Part shown: in pieces, positions 26,992-35,345 of the stretch | How positions within the stretch are numbered: the stretch's first letter is position 1 | How the letters are laid out: each line of letters begins with the position of its first letter | Source of the DNA: Guyparkeria sp016278265 | Lineage (GTDB): Bacteria > Pseudomonadota > Gammaproteobacteria > Halothiobacillales > Halothiobacillaceae | Strand: one strand, 5' to 3' | Assembly (NCBI RefSeq): GCF_044582145.1 | Contig: NZ_JBDODO010000001.1 | DNA length: 64,000 nt | Notes under the pieces: generated by a model | Databases searched by the model: none | Told to the model about the DNA's origin: nothing | What the model saw: only the letters and a program-made list of their open reading frames with translations | Position numbers and translations under genes: made by a program

Positions 26992-29900
26992 ATGTCGAAG
27001 CATACGGAAATTCGCTTCGAGGAAGCGGTGGAAGAATCTCTGATCAATAAAGGCGGCTATCTCAAAGGAAAAGCCAGCGATTTCGAAGCGAGTTTCGCAT
27101 TATTTCCTGAAGAAGTTCTAGCGTTCATCGAAGCCAGCCAGCCCACCCGTTGGCGATCGCTGGTCAACCTGCACGGCGAGAAGGCCGGTGATGTGCTGGT
27201 CGGCTCACTGGTCAAGGAGCTGGCCTCCAAGAATGCCTTGCATGTGCTGCGGCATGGCTTCAAGTGCTTCGGAAAAACCTTCCGGCTGGCCTATTTCGCG
27301 CCCAATACCGGTATGAACCCGCAGGCCGCGGAGGCCTATGCCCACAATCGCCTGCGCGTGACCCGACAGGTGCATTTCAGCGAGAGAAATTCACAGAAAT
27401 CGCTGGATATGGTGCTGTCAGTCAACGGACTGCCGGTGGTGACACTGGAGCTGAAGAACCCGATGACCGGGCAAACAGTGGACCACGCCATGCGCCAGTA
27501 CAAGCGCGACCGGGACCCGACCGAATCGGTCTTTCGATTCAAGGAGCGGGCGCTGGTGCATTTCGCCGTCGATCCGGACCAGGTGTTCATGACCACGCGC
27601 CTTTCCGGTGAGAAGACACGATTTCTGCCCTTCAACCGGGGGCACAGCTTCGGTGCCGGCAATCCGCCGGCTTTGGACGGCGGCTATCGCACGGCGTACC
27701 TGTGGGAGCAGGTGCTCACGCCCGACAGCCTGATGGACATCCTCGCCCGTTTCTTGCACCTGGAGGTGAGCGAAACCAAGGTGGCCACCAAGCGCGGCGT
27801 AAAGCGCCACCGGAAGGAGGCGCTGATCTTCCCCCGCTACCACCAGCTCGATGCGGTGCGCAAACTGGTGGCCAGCGCGCGGGACAAGGGACCGGGGCAC
27901 AACTATCTGGTGCAGCATTCGGCCGGTTCAGGCAAGTCGAACTCCATCGCCTGGCTTGCACATCGGCTTTCCAGCCTGCACGACGCGAACGACGAGAAGG
28001 TGTTCGACACGGTAGTAGTGATCACCGACCGGCGCGTGCTGGACCAGCAGTTGCAGAACACCATCTACCAGTTCGAACATAAGCAGGGGGTAGTGCAGAA
28101 GATCGACGAGAACACCCAGCAGCTCGCCCAAGCACTTTCGGCCGCCGTGCCGGTGGTCATCACGACCATCCAGAAGTTTCCCTTTATCGCCCAGGCGATG
28201 GACACACTGGCGAAGAAGGGCGAAACCGTCTCGCTGGAGACCGGCAGCAAGCGTTTTGCCGTGATCGTGGACGAGGCGCACAGCTCCCAGTCCGGCGAGA
28301 CGGCCATGGAGCTGCGCAAGGTGCTCAACCGCGACGGCATCGAGTCGGCCATCGCCGGCGAGTTTCTGGACGTGGAGGAGGAAGACCTCTCCGAGGAGGC
28401 ACGCAAGGCGCTGTTCGAGGAGATACTCAAGCGCCCGCGCCAACCCAACATCAGCTTCTTCGCTTTCACCGCCACGCCCAAATATAAGACGCAGGCGGTC
28501 TTCAATGAACCCGGCCCGGACGGCCAGCCGCCGTTCCATCTGTACTCGATGCGTCAGGCCATCGAGGAGGGCTTCATCATGGACGTGCTGGCCAACTACA
28601 CGACGTACAAGACTTATTACGGGCTGATCAAGTCTATCGAGGACGACCCGCAGGTGCCCAAGCGCAAGGCGGCCCGCGCGCTGGCGCGCTTCATGTCACT
28701 GCATCCGCACAATATCGCGCAGAAGGTGGAAGTCATCGTCGAGCACTTCCACCGGCATAGCCGGCACAAGATCGGCGGGCGGGCCAAGGCGATGGTGGTG
28801 ACCGCCTCGCGCCTGCATGCCGTGCGCTACAAGCAGGCCTTCGACGAATACATCACCAAAAGGGTGAAGGAGGACACCCGCTACACCGGCATTCGCTCGC
28901 TGGTGGCCTTCTCGGGCACGGTGGCCGATCCGGACTTTCCCGACCAGTCCTATACGGAAGTGGGCATGAATGACGGGATCAAGGAATCCGAGCTACCCGG
29001 GAAGTTCGATTCGGAGCACTACCAAGTCCTGCTGGTGGCTGAGAAGTATCAGACCGGCTTCGATCAACCGCTGCTGCACAGCATGTACGTGGACAAACGG
29101 CTGGCTGGCATTCAGGCGGTGCAGACTCTGTCACGCCTCAACCGTACCGCGCCCGGCAAGGAAGACACTTTCGTGCTGGATTTCGTCAACGAGCCCAGTG
29201 ATGTCTTCCAGGCCTTCAAGCCGTACTACGAAGCAACACTCGCTGGCGAGGAGTCCGACCCGCAGCAGCTATACGATCTGCAGCACAGGCTGGAGGAAGC
29301 ACAGATATTCACCCCCGACGAGGTCAACGCCTTCGCCGAGATATGGTTCCGCAATCGCAACGAGCCGACGGCGGCGGATCATCAGAAGATCAATACCGTG
29401 CTCGATCAAGCGGTGGAACGCTACAAGACGCTGGACGATGACGAGCAGGAGGAATTCAAAGGGCAGCTGGCCAGCTTCCGCAACCTGTACGGATTTCTCG
29501 CCCAAGTCATTCCCTACCAGGACAGTGGTCTCGAAAAACTCTACAGCTATGCACGCTTCCTGCTCTCCAAGCTACCGCGTCGCAAGGATGACACCGTGTT
29601 CAAACTCGAGGACGAGGTTTCATTGAAGTACTACCGGCTACAGAAGATCAGCGAAGGGTCCATTGACCTGGGTGTGGGGGAAGCCGAACCGCTTTACGGT
29701 CCCAGGGAAGTCGGTACCGCCCGGGGCGAGGACGAGTCAGTGGAGTTGTCCACGCTCATCGGCAAGCTCAACGAGCGCTTCGGTACCGAATTCACGCCAG
29801 CCGATCAGCTATTCTTCGACCAGATCGCCGAGAGCGCCCTTGAGAATGAAACGCTGCAGGAGGCCGCCCGCGCGAACACGATGGACAACTTCTCCTACGT

Positions 29901-30060
29901 GTTTAACAAGATGCTGGAAGGCCTGTTCATAGAACGCATGGACGGCAACGAGGAAATTTTCGGTCGCTTGATGAACGATGACGACTTCCGCCACTTGGCA
30001 AGCAATCACATGCTGCGGGATGTGTACGAGCGGCTACGGGCAGAGAAGTCGATGCCCTAG
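26992..30060 (+). CDS. hsdR: Type I restriction enzyme endonuclease/translocase HsdR
   Basis: The 1022-residue subunit has an N-terminal nuclease domain with D139, the E153-L-K155 pair in VVTLELKNP and MRQYKRDRDP (RecB-like motif). A superfamily 2 translocase follows, with Walker A at about 311-316 (AGSGKS), the DEAH box at 427-430 (VDEAHSSQSGE) and the motif FFAFTATPKYKT. The C-terminal helical region docks on the methyltransferase. It translocates unmodified DNA and cuts at a distance. The ATG at 26992 follows TTAGGAAG; a longer frame to 26965 overlaps the upstream gene. All catalytic motifs look intact, so the system is probably active. Confidence 0.94.
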   Translation: MSKHTEIRFEEAVEESLINKGGYLKGKASDFEASFALFPEEVLAFIEASQPTRWRSLVNLHGEKAGDVLVGSLVKELASKNALHVLRHGFKCFGKTFRLAYFAPNTGMNPQAAEAYAHNRLRVTRQVHFSERNSQKSLDMVLSVNGLPVVTLELKNPMTGQTVDHAMRQYKRDRDPTESVFRFKERALVHFAVDPDQVFMTTRLSGEKTRFLPFNRGHSFGAGNPPALDGGYRTAYLWEQVLTPDSLMDILARFLHLEVSETKVATKRGVKRHRKEALIFPRYHQLDAVRKLVASARDKGPGHNYLVQHSAGSGKSNSIAWLAHRLSSLHDANDEKVFDTVVVITDRRVLDQQLQNTIYQFEHKQGVVQKIDENTQQLAQALSAAVPVVITTIQKFPFIAQAMDTLAKKGETVSLETGSKRFAVIVDEAHSSQSGETAMELRKVLNRDGIESAIAGEFLDVEEEDLSEEARKALFEEILKRPRQPNISFFAFTATPKYKTQAVFNEPGPDGQPPFHLYSMRQAIEEGFIMDVLANYTTYKTYYGLIKSIEDDPQVPKRKAARALARFMSLHPHNIAQKVEVIVEHFHRHSRHKIGGRAKAMVVTASRLHAVRYKQAFDEYITKRVKEDTRYTGIRSLVAFSGTVADPDFPDQSYTEVGMNDGIKESELPGKFDSEHYQVLLVAEKYQTGFDQPLLHSMYVDKRLAGIQAVQTLSRLNRTAPGKEDTFVLDFVNEPSDVFQAFKPYYEATLAGEESDPQQLYDLQHRLEEAQIFTPDEVNAFAEIWFRNRNEPTAADHQKINTVLDQAVERYKTLDDDEQEEFKGQLASFRNLYGFLAQVIPYQDSGLEKLYSYARFLLSKLPRRKDDTVFKLEDEVSLKYYRLQKISEGSIDLGVGEAEPLYGPREVGTARGEDESVELSTLIGKLNERFGTEFTPADQLFFDQIAESALENETLQEAARANTMDNFSYVFNKMLEGLFIERMDGNEEIFGRLMNDDDFRHLASNHMLRDVYERLRAEKSMP

Positions 30061-30082
30061 ACAGACGCGCTCTGATCGAAAC

Positions 30083-31495
30083 TTAAGCAATCTTGAACGC
30101 ATCCAGCGCCGCCCGAGCCGCAATGGCCCTTGCCCGCACGCGTTTCGGCGCGGTGCCGCCGGGCAGGTCGCGGGCGGCCATGGAGCCGTCGACGGTGAGC
30201 ACGTCGAAGACGTCCTTCTGGATGTGACCGGAGAGCGCCTGCAGTTCGACCAGTGACAGGTCGGCGAGATCGCAGCCCTTGTCGGTGGCCTGGCGCACGG
30301 CCTTGCCGACGATCTCGTGGGCATCCCTGAAGGCCACGCCCTGGCGGACGAGGTAGTCGGCCAGGTCCGTGGCGGTGGAGAAGCCCTGGCGGGCGGCCTC
30401 GCGCATGCGCTCGCGGTTCGGCTGGATGGCCGGGATCATGTCGGCGAAGGCGCGCAGCGAGCCCATCAGGGTGTCGACGGCGTCGAAGACCGGCTCCTTG
30501 TCCTCCTGGTTGTCCTTGTTGTAGGCCAGCGGCTGGCTCTTCATCAGGGTGAGCAGGGAGAACAGGCTGCCGTAGACGCGGCCGGTCTTGCCGCGCACCA
30601 GCTCGGGCACGTCGGGGTTCTTCTTCTGCGGCATGATCGAGCTGCCGGTGCAGAAGCGGTCGGGCAGCTCGATGAAGTTGAACTGCGCCGAGGTCCACAG
30701 CACCAGTTCCTCGCTCATCCGCGACAGGTGCATCATCAGGATGGAGGCCGCGGAGAGGAATTCGATCTGGAAGTCGCGATCGGAGACCGCATCCAGCGAG
30801 TTCTCGCTGATGCCGTCGAAACCCAGCTGGGTGGCCACCCAGTCGCGGTCGAGCGGGTAGGAGGTGCCGGCGAGCGCGGCCGAACCCAGCGGCAAGATAT
30901 TGATGCGCTTGCGGGTATCGATCAGGCGCTCGACGTCGCGCTCGAGCATGGCGTGCCAGGCCAGCAGGTGATGACCGAAGCTGACCGGCTGGGCGACCTG
31001 CAGGTGGGTGAAGCCGGGCATGACGGTGTCGGCCTCGGCCTCGGCCAGATCCGTCAGACCGCGGCGCAGGCGGTTGGCCTCCTCGATGATCGCGTCAACG
31101 GCGCGGCGCATGAACAGGCGGATGTCGGTGGCGACCTGGTCGTTGCGCGAGCGGCCGGTATGCAGCTTCTTGCCCACATCGCCAATGCGGTCGATCAGGC
31201 GCGCCTCGATATTCATGTGCACGTCCTCGAGCTCGACCGACCAGGCGAAGTCGCCGCGCTCAATTTCGCCGCGGATGTCCTCGAGCCCCCGGACGATCTT
31301 CTTGGCGTCGTCCTCGGTGATCACGCCAACGCGCGCGAGCATGCGGGCATGGGCGATCGAGCCGGTGATGTCCTCGTCATAGAGGCGCTGGTCGAAGCCG
31401 ATCGAGGCGGTGAAGGCCTCGACGAAGGCGTCGGTGGGCTCGGAGAAACGGCCGCCCCAGAGCTTGGCGGCTGGCTTGTCGTCGCGATCGGTCAT
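30083..31495 (-). CDS. argH: Argininosuccinate lyase ArgH
   Basis: The 470-residue enzyme cleaves argininosuccinate to arginine and fumarate. It starts with KLWGGRFSEPTDAFVEAFTA, has HTGRSRNDQVATD (substrate-binding), TVMPGFTHLQ with the catalytic histidine, and the superfamily signature GSSIMPQKKNPDV. The ATG at 31495 gives the standard family N-terminus, and the frame beyond it is intergenic. It is divergent from the AlgZ/AlgR-like pair, the same arrangement found in pseudomonads. It converges with hsdR across 22 bases without a recognisable terminator. Confidence 0.96.
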   Translation of the reverse strand: MTDRDDKPAAKLWGGRFSEPTDAFVEAFTASIGFDQRLYDEDITGSIAHARMLARVGVITEDDAKKIVRGLEDIRGEIERGDFAWSVELEDVHMNIEARLIDRIGDVGKKLHTGRSRNDQVATDIRLFMRRAVDAIIEEANRLRRGLTDLAEAEADTVMPGFTHLQVAQPVSFGHHLLAWHAMLERDVERLIDTRKRINILPLGSAALAGTSYPLDRDWVATQLGFDGISENSLDAVSDRDFQIEFLSAASILMMHLSRMSEELVLWTSAQFNFIELPDRFCTGSSIMPQKKNPDVPELVRGKTGRVYGSLFSLLTLMKSQPLAYNKDNQEDKEPVFDAVDTLMGSLRAFADMIPAIQPNRERMREAARQGFSTATDLADYLVRQGVAFRDAHEIVGKAVRQATDKGCDLADLSLVELQALSGHIQKDVFDVLTVDGSMAARDLPGGTAPKRVRARAIAARAALDAFKIA

Positions 31496-31663
31496 AATTG
31501 TCCTCGGGGAATGCGGTTTCGCGTCGAATCGGCCACACCGGGCCGGTTTCGGAATGGCGTGAGTATATCGCAGCCACCGCTTGCCATCGGAAGGTTGGCC
31601 GGATCGATTCGGGTTAAGGCAAGATGAGCAGGACACGCGCATCGACGCGAAAGGAGTCGCCGC

Positions 31664-32761
31664 TTGCAGCCATCACCGTCCAATCCAGACCAGGGGCCGA
31701 CCCGCCGGGACAGCGCCGACGACCGCGCGCTGCTACCGGCCGCCCTGCCGGCGTTCTGCACCGCGCGGGTTATCCTGATCACGCTGGCGATGGGCGCAGC
31801 ACTCTCGCTATTGCTGACCCTGGTGCCGGGAGTGGGACCGGAACGCTGGACGCGCTTCGGCACGACGTTGTGGCTGGTGACCTGGATCGCGCTGGTGACC
31901 GTGGCGCTGCTCTGCGCCACAAGGCGCTGGCTGGATCGCGCGCCATTGGCGGTGCTGTTGGGCATCGTCGTGGTGCTGTTGCTGACCGTCACCGCCGTGA
32001 CCAGCGTGGCCGCCTTCGGGGCGCTGCACTCGATCGGCTGGCGACCGCACGAGAGCGCCGGCGAATTCCTGCTGCACAACCTCGCCATCGCCCTGCTGGT
32101 GGGGCTGATCGGCATCTGGATGTTCTCGCTGCACCTGGAAAATGCCCGCCAGATCAATGCCGCCGCCGAGGCGCGGCTGTCGGCGCTGCACGCGCGTATC
32201 CGGCCGCACTTCCTGTTCAACAGCCTCAACACCGTCGCCGAGCTGGTCCACGACCGGCCCGAGGCGGCCGAGCAGGCGGTGCTGGATCTCTCGCATGTCT
32301 TTCGCGCGGCGCTGGCCACCGACTCGAACCGCACGCTGGCAGAAGAAATCGAACTGGCGCGCCGCTATCTCGAGCTAGAGCACTGGCGGCTGGGCGAGCG
32401 CCTGCGGGTCGACTGGCAACTGCCCGAACCGCTGCCGGAGGCCCGGCTGCCGGTACTCACCCTGCAGCCACTGGTGGAGAACGCCGTGCGCCACAGTGTC
32501 GAGCGCCAGGCCGAGCCCGGCCCGATTCGGGTCGAATGCCAGGCAGGAAGCCAGTCGATCAGCGTGGTGATCGAGAACGATCGGGTGATCGGCCCCGACA
32601 AACGCCACAGCAATCCGGGCAATGGCATGGCGCTGGCGAATATCCGCGACCGACTCGCCCTGATGTTCGGCGAGGAGGCCTCGCTGCGCGCCGGGCCGGT
32701 CGACGGGCGGTTCCGGGTCAAGCTGGTAATCCCACGAGTACGTGAGGAGACAACGGCATGA
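31664..32761 (+). CDS. algZ: Sensor histidine kinase, LytS/AlgZ (FimS) type
   Basis: The 365-residue inner-membrane kinase has four predicted transmembrane helices (about 36-54, 70-86, 95-119 and 139-157). A His_kinase domain follows with H182 in RIRPHFLFNSLN and the N-box PLVENAVRHS, then GMALANIRDRL. It lacks a periplasmic sensor domain, as does AlgZ. A TTG start at 31664 stands 8 bases after GGAG. The name rests on synteny (argH divergent, response regulator directly downstream) and on domain type, not on demonstrated function. Translation of the next gene overlaps its stop (ATGA). Confidence 0.85.
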   Translation: MQPSPSNPDQGPTRRDSADDRALLPAALPAFCTARVILITLAMGAALSLLLTLVPGVGPERWTRFGTTLWLVTWIALVTVALLCATRRWLDRAPLAVLLGIVVVLLLTVTAVTSVAAFGALHSIGWRPHESAGEFLLHNLAIALLVGLIGIWMFSLHLENARQINAAAEARLSALHARIRPHFLFNSLNTVAELVHDRPEAAEQAVLDLSHVFRAALATDSNRTLAEEIELARRYLELEHWRLGERLRVDWQLPEPLPEARLPVLTLQPLVENAVRHSVERQAEPGPIRVECQAGSQSISVVIENDRVIGPDKRHSNPGNGMALANIRDRLALMFGEEASLRAGPVDGRFRVKLVIPRVREETTA

Positions 32762-33474
32762 TGCGCGCCCTGATCGTCGACGACGAACCGCTCGCCCGCG
32801 ACCGCCTGCGCCGCCTGCTCGGCCGGTTGGGCGGCATCGAGGTGATCGGCGAGGCCGGCAACGCCGACGAGGCGCGCGCGGCCATGCGCCAGGTGCCGGA
32901 CCTGGTGTTCCTCGATATCGAGATGCCCGGCGAGGACGGCATCCAGCTCGCCCACGATCTGCGCAAGGCGGACCTGCCGCCAGCCATCGTCTTCACCACG
33001 GCCCATGCCGATCACGCCCTGCCCGCCAGCGAGACCGCCCCGGCGGGGTACCTGCTCAAGCCGATCGAACCGGCGGCCCTGTGTGCGGCGATCGAGCGCG
33101 CCGGCCGGCCCAATCGCTGCCACCAGGCCGACCGCCCGACGTTGACCGTGCGACTGGGTCGCGAGGAGCTGCGGCTGGGGCCCGAACACCTGGTCGCGGC
33201 GATCGCCGAGGACAAGGCGACCCACCTCTACCTGCTCGACCCGGCCGATGGCCGGCGCCGTGAGGCGTGGATCGAGCCGAGTCTCAACGAGCTCGAGGAG
33301 CGCTTCGACGGCCAGTTGCTGCGCCTGCACCGCAACAGCCTGGTCAATGCCGCGCAGATCCACTCGGTGAGCCATCACGACGGCCAACACCGTTGCCACG
33401 TCCATCACATCGATGAGCCACTGGTCATCAGCCGGCGCGCCTGGCGCTCGGTACGCGACGCGCTCGGCCAATAG
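32758..33474 (+). CDS. algR: LytTR-family response regulator, AlgR type
   Basis: The 238-residue regulator has an N-terminal receiver domain with the acidic pair at D8-D9, phospho-acceptor D53 in VFLDIEMPGEDG and K in LLKPIEP. The C-terminal LytTR DNA-binding domain starts near 130 and contains RLHRNSLVNAAQI. It is paired by a four-base overlap with the membrane kinase gene. In pseudomonads AlgR controls alginate, type IV pili and c-di-GMP-linked genes. The targets here are unknown, though two c-di-GMP proteins are encoded in the window. Confidence 0.88.
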   Translation: MMRALIVDDEPLARDRLRRLLGRLGGIEVIGEAGNADEARAAMRQVPDLVFLDIEMPGEDGIQLAHDLRKADLPPAIVFTTAHADHALPASETAPAGYLLKPIEPAALCAAIERAGRPNRCHQADRPTLTVRLGREELRLGPEHLVAAIAEDKATHLYLLDPADGRRREAWIEPSLNELEERFDGQLLRLHRNSLVNAAQIHSVSHHDGQHRCHVHHIDEPLVISRRAWRSVRDALGQ

Positions 33475-33597
33475 CCCAGGCGAATAACCTGGTCGACCGG
33501 GCCTAAGCGACTGAACCCTGTCGCGTTTGTGCGACACTTGGGGATCACTTGCCGGGGAGATCACGCCAACCCCGAAAGGCCCACGAGGAGATCTGCG

Positions 33598-34779
33598 ATG
33601 ACGCAATGGTTCAACGAGCTGTGGTTCCTGACCCTGGAGGCCGCCCCCTGGCTGCTGCTGGGGCTGGTGATCGCCGCCCTGATCAAGGCGTTTTCCGACC
33701 GACTCGCCATCGCCAAGTACCTCTCGGGTGAGTCGACCGGCGCAATCGTCCGCGCCGCGTTCATCGGGGCGCCTCTGCCGCTCTGTTCCTGCGGGGTGGT
33801 GCCGGCGGTGCTGGGACTGAAAGATGCCGGCGCCGGGCGCGGGCCGTCGATGGCCTTCCTGGTCGCCACGCCCGAGACCGGGCCGGATTCGATCAGCGTC
33901 AGCTACGGCCTGCTGGGGCCGGTCTATGCCATCGCCCGCCCGCTGGCGGCGATCATCAGCGCGATCGTCACCGGCCTGATCAGCGGACGACTGGCCGGCC
34001 CGATCCCGGCCAGCGCGGCCAAGACATGCGAATCGGCGGCCGCCGACGGTTGTTACGGCGAGGAGAAGGACAGCGCTTGCTGTGACAGCACGCCGACGCC
34101 CGCCGCGACGTCGAGCTGCTGCGCCCCGGAAAGCGACACCTCCGCCTCCTGCTGCGGGGACGACACGCCGACGGGCCCGACTGCCCGGGAGCGCCTCTCC
34201 GGCGGCTTTGCCTATGCCTTTGGCCAGGTGCTGATCGACATCATGCCGTGGATGCTCTTCGGCCTGGCGATCGCCGCCACGGCGGTGGTGCTGATCCCGG
34301 TGGGCTTTTTCGACAACGCCTGGGGGCTGGTAGGCAGCTACCTGCTGATGGCGGTGATCGGCATCCCGATGTACGTCTGCGCGACCGCGTCGACCCCGAT
34401 CGCGGCGGGGCTGCTGGTGGCGGGCATGTCGCCGGGGGCGGCGCTGGTGTTCCTGCTCGCCGGCCCGGCGACCAACATCGGCACGCTCGGCATCCTCCGC
34501 AAGCATTTCGGCAACCGACTGATCGGGGTGTATCTCGCCGCCGTGATTGCCTGCGCGCTGGTCGCCGGGATCGGCCTGGATCTGTTGTGGCGCGTATTCG
34601 ACTGGAGCCTGCCCACCAGCGCGGCCGGCCACGACATGGGGGCAAACTGGCTGGGCATCGCCTCGATCGCGGTGCTCGCCGCCGTCACCATTCACGCCTA
34701 CTGGCGCCGCCGGCAGGCTCGCCAGGTGCCAGGGGAGGGAGCCTGTGACCGTTCACCAGACCGGGATGGATCTCGGTGA
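33598..34779 (+). CDS. SO_0444-family Cu/Zn efflux permease with cysteine-rich loop
   Basis: The 393-residue membrane protein belongs to the DUF318/ArsP-like permeases. The first half has LCSCG (C63, C65) after FIGAPLP and the motif ATPETGPDSISVSYGL. Between the two halves lies a soluble loop (about 140-195) with eight cysteines, six of them as CC pairs at 161-162, 174-175 and 185-186, typical of the SO_0444 copper/zinc efflux group. The second half repeats the motif as VCATASTPIAAGLLVAG and LAGPATNIGT. GAGGAG precedes the ATG at 33598. It probably exports a thiophilic metal; the substrate is inferred. Confidence 0.85.
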   Translation: MTQWFNELWFLTLEAAPWLLLGLVIAALIKAFSDRLAIAKYLSGESTGAIVRAAFIGAPLPLCSCGVVPAVLGLKDAGAGRGPSMAFLVATPETGPDSISVSYGLLGPVYAIARPLAAIISAIVTGLISGRLAGPIPASAAKTCESAAADGCYGEEKDSACCDSTPTPAATSSCCAPESDTSASCCGDDTPTGPTARERLSGGFAYAFGQVLIDIMPWMLFGLAIAATAVVLIPVGFFDNAWGLVGSYLLMAVIGIPMYVCATASTPIAAGLLVAGMSPGAALVFLLAGPATNIGTLGILRKHFGNRLIGVYLAAVIACALVAGIGLDLLWRVFDWSLPTSAAGHDMGANWLGIASIAVLAAVTIHAYWRRRQARQVPGEGACDRSPDRDGSR

Positions 34780-35311
34780 CCTCGAGCGGGTCGTGGTCGG
34801 CCTGATCAGCGACACGCACGGCACGCTCGAGCGCGCCCTGTTGCCGCTGCTTGCCGAGGTGGACGTGATCGTCCATGCCGGTGACCTGCTCGACCCCGGC
34901 GAACTGCGCCAGCTTGCACCGACCAGCGGCCATGTCGTGGTGGTGCGTGGCAACAACGACACCGTCGGTCAGTGGCCGGAGGATACCGAGGCACTACTCG
35001 AGACCCTGCCCGAACAGGCGTACCTGAACCTGCCCGGTGGCCTGCTCGTCGTCGAGCACGGTCACCAGGTCAACCCGGCCAGCAGCCGCCACGAGCGCCT
35101 GCGTCGCCGTCATCCCGAGGCGCGCGCGATCGTCTACGGTCACACGCATCGGCGCGTGATCGACACCGAAACCACTCCCTGGGTGCTCAATCCGGGCGCG
35201 GCCGGACGCCAGCGCGCCTTTGGCGGCATCGGCTTTCTGCGCCTGATCGCTACCGCAGAGGAGTGGCAGGTCGACATCGTGACCCTCCCCAAGCGCGGCC
35301 GGGACAAGTAG
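34745..35311 (+). CDS. YfcE/MJ0936-type metallophosphoesterase
   Basis: This calcineurin-like phosphoesterase of 188 residues has all metal ligands in order: ISDTHG, HAGDLLD, RGNNDT, VEHGHQV and YGHTHR, ending with LNPGAAGRQRA. The short-form domain matches YfcE/MJ0936 phosphodiesterases, which need Mn or similar metals and hydrolyse artificial phosphodiesters; the natural substrate is unclear. A GTG at 34745 after GGGAGGGA overlaps the permease end by 35 bases. The ATG at 34766 is the alternative start and still overlaps by 14. Coupling to the permease is therefore likely. Confidence 0.85.
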   Translation: MTVHQTGMDLGDLERVVVGLISDTHGTLERALLPLLAEVDVIVHAGDLLDPGELRQLAPTSGHVVVVRGNNDTVGQWPEDTEALLETLPEQAYLNLPGGLLVVEHGHQVNPASSRHERLRRRHPEARAIVYGHTHRRVIDTETTPWVLNPGAAGRQRAFGGIGFLRLIATAEEWQVDIVTLPKRGRDK

Positions 35312-35345
35312 ACTCCCGCAGGACTCAAACGGATAGACTCGATCC

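Noticed and set aside
21744..30082. Insertion-site direct repeats or a tRNA flanking the type I R-M island
   Set aside because: No tRNA and no matching flanking repeats were found by eye at either end.
32365..34695. A 776-residue open frame on the minus strand opposite algZ, algR and the metal permease
   Set aside because: It is rich in Arg, Gly, His and Ala as expected of antisense frames in GC-rich DNA, has no recognisable domain, and covers three well-supported genes.
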